Below, in pieces: positions 42,226 to 48,442 of a stretch of 48,442 bases of DNA. This DNA comes from a bacterium (GTDB taxonomy: Bacteria; Myxococcota_A; UBA9160; UBA4427): contig JAUIMK010000003.1 of the NCBI GenBank assembly GCA_030432735.1, positions 1-48,442 on the forward strand. The letters are read 5' to 3'. Within the stretch, counting starts at the first letter, position 1; each line of letters starts with the position of its first letter. Below the pieces are notes generated by a model that was not told where the DNA came from, did not search any database, and was given only the letters and a program-made list of their open reading frames with translations. A program made the position numbers and the translations under genes.

Positions 42226-42867
42226 ATGGTCAGTATCGTGGTGGCGGACGATCACAAGATCGTCCGAGAGGGACTCATTCGTTTGCTGGAGGCGCGGGAA
42301 GACTTCACCGTGATCGGCGAAGCCGCGAACGGCGAGGAAGCCGTCCAGCTCGTGATGGAGAAGCGGCCCGACATCGTCCTGATGGACATCAACATGCCGA
42401 AGCTCTCGGGGATCGATGCGACGCGTCAGCTCGGCAAGGCCGGCTGCCAGTCGAAGATCCTCGTGCTCTCGATGCACGAGAGCCGTGCCTACGTGGAGGA
42501 GGTGCTCCGCGCGGGCGCCTCGGGCTACGTCGTGAAGAACTCGGCGTCGAAGGACGTGCACAACGCGATCGACGCGGTCCGCTCCGGCGCGTCCTATCTG
42601 TCGCCGGCGATCACCCAGCAGGTGGTCGACGCGATCGCGCGCCCCGGCGACGCGGGACCGTCCGGCGTCTCGATGCTCACCGAGCGCGAGCGCGAGGTGC
42701 TGAAGCTGATCGCCGAAGGCCTCTCCTCGAAGGAGATCGCGGCGGACCTCGGCGTGTCGCTCAAGACGATCGACTCCCACCGGTCCAACCTGATGGAGAA
42801 GCTCGACATCCACAAGGTCTCGGGGCTGGTGCGCTTCGCGATTCGCGCGGGGCTCGTCGAGCCCTAG
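42226..42867 (+). CDS. NarL/FixJ-family response regulator
   Basis: A 213-residue regulator with a receiver (D8/D9, phosphoacceptor D54 in VLMDINMP, K104 in YVVKNS) and a LuxR-type HTH: LTEREREVLKLIAEGLSSKE, then LGVSLKTIDSHRSNLMEKL. A strong Shine-Dalgarno (AGGGGGGA) precedes the ATG. No sensor kinase is adjacent, so it is an orphan in this window. The nested inverted repeat just upstream could mediate self-control. Confidence 0.94.
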   Translation: MVSIVVADDHKIVREGLIRLLEAREDFTVIGEAANGEEAVQLVMEKRPDIVLMDINMPKLSGIDATRQLGKAGCQSKILVLSMHESRAYVEEVLRAGASGYVVKNSASKDVHNAIDAVRSGASYLSPAITQQVVDAIARPGDAGPSGVSMLTEREREVLKLIAEGLSSKEIAADLGVSLKTIDSHRSNLMEKLDIHKVSGLVRFAIRAGLVEP

Positions 42868-42993
42868 GCCTTCGTCATCCGATCCGCCGCGGTGTCGCAT
42901 CTCACCGCGCGAACGAGGAGCCCGTCCCCGGCCTGGCCGAGGGCGGGCTCCCGTCCGTTCGGGGCCCATGCTCGGCTCGCAGCGGCGAATCGA

Positions 42994-43650
42994 TCAGCGA
43001 AGGGGGCGGAGGTCGACGCGCCGGTTGTAGAGCTTGTCCTGCGGGTTCTCTTCGACCTCTCGAAGCGGCTCCGAAGCACCGAAGCCCCGCGCGACCAGAC
43101 GGCTCTCGTCGAGCCCGTGCTCCTCGACGAGATAGTCGCGGGCCGTCTGCGCCCGCGCCTCGGAGAGCGGCTGATTGACCGCTTCGTCGCCGTCCTGATC
43201 GGTGTGCCCACCGAGCACGAAGCGCATGCTGCCGTAGTCCTCGCCCTTCAGGGCCGCGGCGAGCTCGTCGAGGCTCGACCGGGACTCGTCGGTGAGGCGC
43301 GCGGTGTTCTTGGGGAAGTGGATCTCGAAGTTGATGCGCGGCGTCCGCTGGATCGCGACGGCGGTGGCGTCCCCGGACTCCAGGGCGCGCAGGGCCGAGA
43401 GCGCCTCGCTGATCACGCTCGCGTCGATGTTGTCCTTCGAGAGGTACATCTGACCCGAGACGGTGTCGATCCGGCCGGAGCCGCTCGGCGGCGCCAGGGC
43501 CTCGTAGAGGCGCGCGTTGATCGCGTCGGCGTCGACGTCCCCCTCGGCCTTCGCGAGACCGGAAACGACGACCAGCGCGACGCAGAGCATCATCATCGTG
43601 CCTCGCGCGTGCCGCGCGCGATCCACGCCTGAATAGAGTCCGTTTCGCAT
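42994..43650 (-). CDS. OmpA-family outer-membrane protein
   Basis: A 218-residue exported protein. I use ATG 43650 with GGGGA eight bases upstream; 43665 is the track start. A signal peptide (TMMMLCVALVVVSGLAKA) is followed by a short linker and a C-terminal OmpA domain: INFEIHFPKNTARLTDES, LGGHTDQDGDEAVNQPLSEAR, ARGFGASEPL and NRRVDLRPL. The domain binds peptidoglycan non-covalently. It lacks an N-terminal beta barrel, so it is Pal-like or a peptidoglycan-binding accessory protein. Confidence 0.88.
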   Translation of the reverse strand: MRNGLYSGVDRARHARGTMMMLCVALVVVSGLAKAEGDVDADAINARLYEALAPPSGSGRIDTVSGQMYLSKDNIDASVISEALSALRALESGDATAVAIQRTPRINFEIHFPKNTARLTDESRSSLDELAAALKGEDYGSMRFVLGGHTDQDGDEAVNQPLSEARAQTARDYLVEEHGLDESRLVARGFGASEPLREVEENPQDKLYNRRVDLRPLR

Positions 43651-43862
43651 GCTGTAGGTCCCCATGGTCTGCCCAGACCGCCCGCCCAGACCATGCCCCA
43701 GCCGGTCCCGAGCGGCGAGCGCCGTCGTCGGCGAAGAAGATGTCCCGGGCCTCCGCGAGCGGGTGTGCCGAAACGAGGGGTGCGGGTTCCGGGTTCGCGC
43801 CCGCCCTCGACCGGCACGAGGCCGGATCCCCTCGCGGCGGATCGCGGCCCTGGATCGCGACC

Positions 43863-44444
43863 CTAGAGCGGCGGTGCCGGACGTTCGAGCACCTCTTCCC
43901 CGTGCACGAGTCGATCGACGTGGTGGCCCTTCAGCTCGCGCTTCTCGAGGAGCGCCTCCGCGAGCTCCTCGACGGTGCTCCAGACGGGTCCGAGCAGACG
44001 TTCCGCCTCTTCGCAGTACTCGGTGTAGAACTGCTCCGCAGGACGCTCGAGGCCGATCAGCTTGGCCATGCGCGCGAGCTCCTCGCGCCCGCGGCGGGCC
44101 GCGCCGAACCAGCGGGTCCAGAGCAGCTCGGAGTCGAGGTCGACCGGATCGAAGCGGCCGTTGCGGAGCGCGATGCGCTCGGCGGCGATTCCGGCGTAGG
44201 CGAACACGCCGTGGGAATCGATCAGCTTGTCGGGGACGACGCCCACCTGCTCGCCGCGGCGCCGCCCCGCCGGCGGACGACAGTCGATCGGCAGCGGCAT
44301 CCCGGAGAACGTGACGACTTCGCCCTCCCCGGCTTCGGCGTCGATGACGGCATGCTTCAGAACGTTCGGTCCGTACAGGACCTCACAAACCGTTGCGCGG
44401 CCGGCTTCCCGGTAGGCCACGCGCGCCAGAGCATTCGTCGACAT
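43863..44444 (-). CDS. Inactivated peptidase M41 (FtsH-type) domain protein
   Basis: A 193-residue protein with GAGGGGG before ATG 44444. It aligns in layout with the FtsH peptidase domain: ARVAYREAGRATVCEVL matches the family AYHEAGHAVV, so HEAGH reads REAGR (R12, E13, R16) and both zinc His are lost. AYAGIAAERIA matches the GGRAAE region. The end, GPVWSTVEELAEALLEKREL, matches the LAEALLEKETL helix. No AAA domain is present. It is therefore a free-standing, probably non-catalytic M41-like domain. The segment CRPPAGRRRG is an insertion I do not recognise. Confidence 0.72.
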   Translation of the reverse strand: MSTNALARVAYREAGRATVCEVLYGPNVLKHAVIDAEAGEGEVVTFSGMPLPIDCRPPAGRRRGEQVGVVPDKLIDSHGVFAYAGIAAERIALRNGRFDPVDLDSELLWTRWFGAARRGREELARMAKLIGLERPAEQFYTEYCEEAERLLGPVWSTVEELAEALLEKRELKGHHVDRLVHGEEVLERPAPPL

Positions 44445-44617
44445 CCATCCCCCTCGATTCAACGGAGCCTTGGCTTTCATCGGACGAACGCGCCGTCGGC
44501 TTGATCGACAAAACGCTGGAATTCCGGTGGGTCCGGGCTCGGTCTGCGTGACACCGGCGACCGTCTGGGGCGTGTGCGACTCTCGCGGCGAACCGATCAC
44601 GTGGAGGCGAGCTCGAC

Positions 44618-45553
44618 ATGCGGGACGATGCGCGACTGGAGGACCTCGGCGCGGGCATCTACGCCTGGATCCAGCCCGACGGATCCTGGGGGCTCGCGAA
44701 CGCCGGCCTCGTGTCCGACGGCGACGCGAGCCTGCTCGTCGACACCCTCTACGACCTGCCGCTCACGAAGCGGATGCTCGACGCGATGGCCGACGCGACT
44801 CCGGCGGCGCGCAGGATCGACACCCTGGTCAACACCCACGCGAACGGCGACCACTGCTTCGGAAACCAGCTCGTCGGCGACGCGCGCATCATCACTTCGA
44901 CCGCGACGGCCGCGGAGTGGGACGAGGTGCCGCCGGCGATGATGGCCCAGATGGTGGCCGCGTCGGACCAGATGGGGCCGATCGGCGACTTCGTGCGAAA
45001 GGCCTTCGGCGCCTATCGGTTCGAGGGGCTTTCGCCGACGCCGCCGACGGAGACCTTCGACGGGCGGCTCGATCTCACGGTCGGCGACCTCGCGGTCGAG
45101 CTGATCGAGGTCGGTCCGGCCCACACGGCGGGGGACGTGATCATCCACGTCCCTTCCACGCGGACGATCTTCACCGGCGACATCCTCTTCATCGAAGGCA
45201 CGCCGATCATGTGGGAGGGGCCGGTCGGGAACTGGATCGCGGCCTGCGAGAAGATCGCCGAGCTCGATCCGGAGGTGATCGTGCCGGGCCATGGCCCGCT
45301 CACGGATACCCGCGGCGCCCTCGCCGTCCGCGACTATCTCGTCTACGTCCGCGACGAGGCGCGCAAGCGCTTCGACGCAGGGCTCTCGATCCGGGACGCG
45401 GTCCATGACATCGCGCTCGGTGACTACTCCGCCTGGCTCGACTCCGAACGCATCGCCGTCAACGTCTCGACCCTCTACAAGGAGTTCGGCTACGCCGGGC
45501 CACCGCCGGACACGATGGAGATCTTCGGTCTGATGGCGGAGCTCGCACGGTAG
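44618..45553 (+). CDS. MBL-fold metallo-hydrolase
   Basis: A 311-residue metallo-beta-lactamase-fold protein; GGAGG is ten bases before the ATG. The metal motif is NTHANGDHCFGN, in which the second His of H-x-H-x-D-H is Asn (H74-A-N76-G-D78-H79), as in a known subgroup. Other ligands are in GPAHTAGDV, FTGDILF and VPGHGPL. A C-terminal helical part (EARKRFDAGLSIRDAVHDIAL) may bind substrate. It is followed after four bases by the small Cys-rich gene. Substrate unknown. Confidence 0.9.
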   Translation: MRDDARLEDLGAGIYAWIQPDGSWGLANAGLVSDGDASLLVDTLYDLPLTKRMLDAMADATPAARRIDTLVNTHANGDHCFGNQLVGDARIITSTATAAEWDEVPPAMMAQMVAASDQMGPIGDFVRKAFGAYRFEGLSPTPPTETFDGRLDLTVGDLAVELIEVGPAHTAGDVIIHVPSTRTIFTGDILFIEGTPIMWEGPVGNWIAACEKIAELDPEVIVPGHGPLTDTRGALAVRDYLVYVRDEARKRFDAGLSIRDAVHDIALGDYSAWLDSERIAVNVSTLYKEFGYAGPPPDTMEIFGLMAELAR

Positions 45554-45557
45554 GCCG

Positions 45558-45773
45558 ATGGTGGTCCGCGCCGGAGACGACGAACGGCCCGACTGTCTGC
45601 ACTGCGTCCACTATTTCGTGACGTGGGAGTCGGATCGTCCCCGGGGCTGCCGTGCCTACGAGTTCAAGTCGGCGGAGCTGCCGTCGGACGTGGTCTTCTC
45701 GTCGTCGGGCGAGCGCTGCCAGTGCTTCGAGCGCAAGCCCGGCGCGAAGCGGAAGCCCCGGCTCCTTCGCTGA
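45558..45773 (+). CDS. Small Cys-rich protein
   Basis: A 71-residue protein with five Cys: DCLHCVHYFVTWESDRPRGC and GERCQCF. The pattern C-x2-C...C...C-x-C-F, with the invariant-looking TW-x5-P-x-GCRAYEFKS and PSD-V-x3-SG, recurs in short proteobacterial proteins of unknown function. It probably binds zinc or iron. It lies four bases after the MBL gene, so they form an operon. Confidence 0.78.
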   Translation: MVVRAGDDERPDCLHCVHYFVTWESDRPRGCRAYEFKSAELPSDVVFSSSGERCQCFERKPGAKRKPRLLR

Positions 45774-45819
45774 GCCGAAGCGCGATCCACGCGGAGCACC
45801 GGCGCGGGGCCCGCGGTTG

Positions 45820-47193
45820 CTAGGCCGACCGCTCCGCGAGGACTCGATCCACGAGAACGCGCTCGTCGTCGATCCCGGTCTCGTCCTGGATCTCCCGGGC
45901 CCGCGCGAGCAGGCGCCCGAGCTCCGGTCCCGCCTCCACGCCGCGACGCATCAGCGTGGCCGCATGGACGACGTCCTCCCGCGGCCCGCGCTCGACGAAG
46001 GCGTCCCGCGCGGCGGCGAGGAACGCGGCGCCCTCGTCGAAGCGCTCCGCTCGGGCGTCCGCGGTCGTGCGCCCGAGATGGTCCGCCCGCGCGACGCGTT
46101 CGAGGTCGATCGGCGTGAGGCCCGCCGCGGCGAGCTTCCGAGCCAGACGTCGATAGCCCCGCGCCTTCGCCCCGTTCTTCACGTAGAGCGCGGGCGCCAG
46201 GTGGTAGCGGACCAGCACCGCGACCGCCGCGATCCGACGCTCGCCGAGGCGAAGCGCGCGAAGCCACGCGCGGGTGATCGCCGCTCCTTCCTCGTCGTGC
46301 GCGTAGGACCGAACGCGCCCGTCGTCGCCGATCGTCGTCGTCGACGGCTTGCCCAGGTCGTGACACAGCGCGCTCCAGAGCAGGACGGCGCGGGCCTCCC
46401 CCCGGATCGCCTCCTGCCGCGCGATCTTCGCCGCCCGGTCGACGACCATGCCCGTGTGCACGAAGACGTCGCCTTCCGGATGCCAGGCCGGGTCCTGGGG
46501 CACGCCGCGGAGCGCAGCGAGCGGCGGAAAGACGTCGAGCTGTCCCAGGGCATCGAGTCGTCCGATCGCGCGCCACGGCGCCGGCAGCTCGAGGAGCATC
46601 CGGTCGAGCTCGCCGGCCAGTCGCTCGACGGGAACGTCGGTGAGATCGAGCCGGCGGCAGAGTCCCACCAGCTCGGCGTCGGGCTCCATCTCGAGGGCCG
46701 CCGCCAGGCGAGCCACCCGGAGCACGCGAAGCGGGTCGTCGCCGAAGGTCGTGACGTCACAGGCGCGCAGGCGGCGGTCGCCGAGGTCGCGCCGACCGTC
46801 GAAGGGATCGAGCACTTCGCCGGTCAGCGGATCGAACGCCATCGCGTTGATGCGGAGATCCCGCCCCCGCGCCGACCGTGCGAAGTCGAGCGCGGGGTCC
46901 GGATCGCCGTCCGCCCCGAAGCGCGGGCGAGCCACGTCGATGCCTTCGCGGGTATGCCGCCAGACCGCGAAGCTCCGACCGACGCGGGAGGTGAAGCCCC
47001 GCGGCCCGAGCACCGCTTCGATCCGCTCGTCGGAGAGCCCGTAGACCTCGAGGTCGAGATCCTTCGACGCGGCGCCGCGCGCGGCGTCCCGCACCCAACC
47101 ACCGACGACGTAGAGCCGACCGCCCTCGGCCTCGAAGGCCCGCGCGAGCGCGTGGACGAATTCCGGGAGACGGGAGGGATCCGGGTCCGTCAC
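45820..47193 (-). CDS. cca: CCA-adding/poly(A) polymerase-type nucleotidyltransferase with HD domain
   Basis: A 457-residue class II tRNA nucleotidyltransferase. The catalytic core shows VGGWVRDAARG, the acidic DLDLEVYG, RGRDLRINAMAFDP (motif with R and D) and DPLRVLRVARLAAAL. The C-terminal half has an HD-type site (HTGMVVDRAA, LCHDLGKPSTT). It repairs or completes the CCA end of tRNAs; the initiator tRNA here has CCA encoded. It is convergent with the Cys-rich gene. Confidence 0.93.
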   Translation of the reverse strand: MTDPDPSRLPEFVHALARAFEAEGGRLYVVGGWVRDAARGAASKDLDLEVYGLSDERIEAVLGPRGFTSRVGRSFAVWRHTREGIDVARPRFGADGDPDPALDFARSARGRDLRINAMAFDPLTGEVLDPFDGRRDLGDRRLRACDVTTFGDDPLRVLRVARLAAALEMEPDAELVGLCRRLDLTDVPVERLAGELDRMLLELPAPWRAIGRLDALGQLDVFPPLAALRGVPQDPAWHPEGDVFVHTGMVVDRAAKIARQEAIRGEARAVLLWSALCHDLGKPSTTTIGDDGRVRSYAHDEEGAAITRAWLRALRLGERRIAAVAVLVRYHLAPALYVKNGAKARGYRRLARKLAAAGLTPIDLERVARADHLGRTTADARAERFDEGAAFLAAARDAFVERGPREDVVHAATLMRRGVEAGPELGRLLARAREIQDETGIDDERVLVDRVLAERSA

Positions 47194-47206
47194 GGACGAT
47201 CCGACC

Positions 47207-47452
47207 TCAAACGATCTCGTCCTCGTCGAGCTCCTTCACGCAGATGGGATGGGGTGAGAACTCGGGTCCCCCTTCCCACCCCGGGATCTGCGCCGCCTGC
47301 GCGAGCCAGGACTGGGCCAGGGACTCGTCGAGCGCGACGTCGTTGTTGTCGAAGGCCTCCGTGATGGACTCCCACAGGTCGCGGCCCCCGTTCTCCCACC
47401 ACTCGGGGGCCGGGTTTTCGAAGTCGATGGCCAGCTTGATCATCTTGTTCAT
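47207..47452 (-). CDS. Small acidic protein of unknown function
   Basis: An 81-residue acidic protein with a clear Shine-Dalgarno (GGGGGGA). It is rich in Trp and acidic residues (MIKLAIDFENPAPEWWENGG, EAFDNNDVALDESLAQSWLA, and PICVKELDEDEIV). No family is recognised. It lies between the alkyltransferase-like gene and cca in the same direction, so it is probably in the same transcript. Confidence 0.65.
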   Translation of the reverse strand: MNKMIKLAIDFENPAPEWWENGGRDLWESITEAFDNNDVALDESLAQSWLAQAAQIPGWEGGPEFSPHPICVKELDEDEIV

Positions 47453-47461
47453 GGGTCCCCC

Positions 47462-47782
47462 CTACTTGCGACGCACCCGGGGCTTCCACCCGTACGTCTC
47501 GAGATCGATGCGCCCACGCCGGTCGAAGCCGACGCCCTCCGCTTCGAGGAGCGAGCGCTGGAGATCGGCATACGTGCGCTCAGCGCGGGCGCTGATCTCG
47601 CCCTTCGCGTTGATCACGCGATGCCACGGCACGTTCTCGTCGCCGGACAGCGCGTGGAGCGCATACCCCACCTGCCGCGCCGCCCGCGGCATCCCGGCGA
47701 GCGCGGCGACCTGACCATAAGTCGAGACCCGCCCTTCCGGAATCCGCTTCACCACGCGATAGACCGGGGCCCATCCGCTCAC
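47462..47782 (-). CDS. atl: Alkyltransferase-like (ATL) DNA-damage protein
   Basis: A 106-residue protein of the MGMT C-terminal-domain family. Start is GTG 47782, which overlaps the stop of the upstream M3 peptidase gene. Motifs: [25 protein letters not shown] (DNA-binding helix) and [13 protein letters not shown]. The active-site Cys of MGMT (PCHRV) is Trp53 here, which marks ATL proteins; they bind O6-alkylguanine and hand it to nucleotide excision repair instead of repairing it directly. Confidence 0.92.
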   Translation of the reverse strand: MSGWAPVYRVVKRIPEGRVSTYGQVAALAGMPRAARQVGYALHALSGDENVPWHRVINAKGEISARAERTYADLQRSLLEAEGVGFDRRGRIDLETYGWKPRVRRK

Positions 47783-48442
47783 GCGGCGAGTCCCGAGTGT
47801 CGCAGCAGCGCCTCCGGCGAAGGGGCCCGCCCGCGGAAGGCCTCGAAGACCTCCATCGGGGGCGCGCCGCCGCCGAGGGCGAGCACGGTCTCGCGGAAGC
47901 GCCTTCCGGTCTCGACGACCGCCGCCTCGTCGTCGAGCCCGGCCTCCTCGAACGCCGAGAACGCATCCGCCGACAGGACCTCGGCCCACTTGTAGCTGTA
48001 GTAGCCCGCGGCGTATCCGCCGGCGAAGATGTGCCCGAAGCTGCAGAGAAAGCGGTCTTCGGGAAGCGGCGGCAGGACCGTCGTCTTCGCGGCCACCTCG
48101 CGCTGGACGTCGAAGATCGAGCGACCCGTCGTCGCCAGGTCCTCGCGGTGCAGCGTCATGTCCATCGTCGCGAGATAGAGCTGCCGGAGCATCGCGCTGC
48201 CGGCGCGAAACGTGCGCGCCGCCTCGATCTTCTCGAAGAGCTCCTCGGGCAGCGATTCGCCCGTCTCGTAATGACCCGACAGACCGAGCAGCGTCTCGCG
48301 GTGGTAGCACCAGTTCTCCATGAACTGACTCGGCAGCTCGACGGCGTCCCACTCGATGTTGCGGATCCCGGAAGCGAGGCCGTAGTCGACGCGTGTCAGC
48401 ATGTGCTGCAGGCCGTGCCCGAACTCGTGGAAGAGCGTGAGC
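47779..48442 (-). CDS. M3-family metallopeptidase (oligopeptidase), C-terminal part (partial)
   Basis: The gene is cut by the right edge. The ORF-track start at 48402 is an internal Met; reading beyond it gives [12 protein letters not shown], so the zinc motif HEFGH is at the edge. The next conserved part, [14 protein letters not shown], holds the third zinc ligand Glu. [31 protein letters not shown] is typical for the oligopeptidase A/Dcp branch. It degrades short peptides in the cytoplasm or periplasm. The stop overlaps the GTG start of the ATL gene. Confidence 0.93.
   Translation of the reverse strand, partial: LTLFHEFGHGLQHMLTRVDYGLASGIRNIEWDAVELPSQFMENWCYHRETLLGLSGHYETGESLPEELFEKIEAARTFRAGSAMLRQLYLATMDMTLHREDLATTGRSIFDVQREVAAKTTVLPPLPEDRFLCSFGHIFAGGYAAGYYSYKWAEVLSADAFSAFEEAGLDDEAAVVETGRRFRETVLALGGGAPPMEVFEAFRGRAPSPEALLRHSGLAA

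Noticed and set aside
43740-44504. 254-residue plus-strand ORF opposite the pseudo-M41 gene
   Set aside because: No Shine-Dalgarno or motif; the minus-strand protein has M41 resemblance and a good Shine-Dalgarno.

Overview
This is a GC-rich chromosomal window from a Gram-negative bacterium. It carries lipoproteins with lipoboxes, a Tat-signal flavoprotein, a TolQ/ExbB-type proton channel, an OmpA-family protein, a lytic-transglycosylase-like protein and a chemoreceptor. The mix of PhyH, TauD, MaoC, SDR, KstD-like, DUF385, SnoaL and PQQ-dehydrogenase genes resembles marine or soil lineages of the former Deltaproteobacteria (Myxococcota/Binatota-like). That placement is inference from gene content; there is no marker gene for firm taxonomy. 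I see no prophage, insertion sequence or CRISPR array. Most long entries in the ORF track are antisense or off-frame shadows caused by high GC.

Layout: 1-9.8 kb: N-terminal part of a lytic-transglycosylase-like protein (cut by the left edge), then GHL10 lipoprotein-queA-tgt (tRNA queuosine synthesis, overlapping genes), a chemoreceptor convergent with a ROK sugar kinase, a small lipoprotein, a REC-PilZ regulator and a coiled-coil secreted protein. 9.8-11.5 kb: DUF4124 protein, an initiator tRNA with a near-consensus promoter, a 21-bp tandem repeat and a strong terminator, then PhnA/YjdM. 11.4-18.4 kb: a secreted protein with a sortase-like C-terminal anchor, a PhyH dioxygenase, a peroxiredoxin-like gene read through an in-frame TGA (probable selenoprotein), a TauD dioxygenase, a DegT-fold enzyme whose catalytic lysine is replaced by histidine, coupled to an SDR, and a MaoC hydratase. 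18.5-35 kb: accessory oxidative metabolism (KstD-like flavoprotein, molybdopterin oxidoreductase with divergent HxlR regulator, DUF385 and VOC proteins, SDR, DapB-like reductase, esterase, APH-like kinase, PQQ dehydrogenase), plus a parvulin-like PPIase and YjbQ. 35-42 kb: a HelD-like helicase and a TolQ/ExbB channel operon with two paralogous B-type subunits, divergent from a PEGA/EF-hand membrane protein. 42-48.4 kb: a NarL-type regulator behind a nested inverted repeat, an OmpA-family protein, an inactivated FtsH-type (M41) peptidase domain, an MBL hydrolase with a small Cys-rich partner, CCA-adding enzyme, an alkyltransferase-like protein and an M3 peptidase cut by the right edge.

The most notable signal is the broken ORF pair at 13286-14425. 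The TGA stands exactly where the active-site cysteine of a peroxiredoxin/thioredoxin-like W-C-P-x-C motif belongs, the frame continues for 254 codons, and a stem-loop 16 nt downstream fits the bacterial SECIS pattern. The other strong leads are the His185 DegT-family enzyme (ColD/E1-like chemistry outside an obvious O-antigen cluster), the pseudo-M41 domain, and the two-B-subunit proton-channel system.
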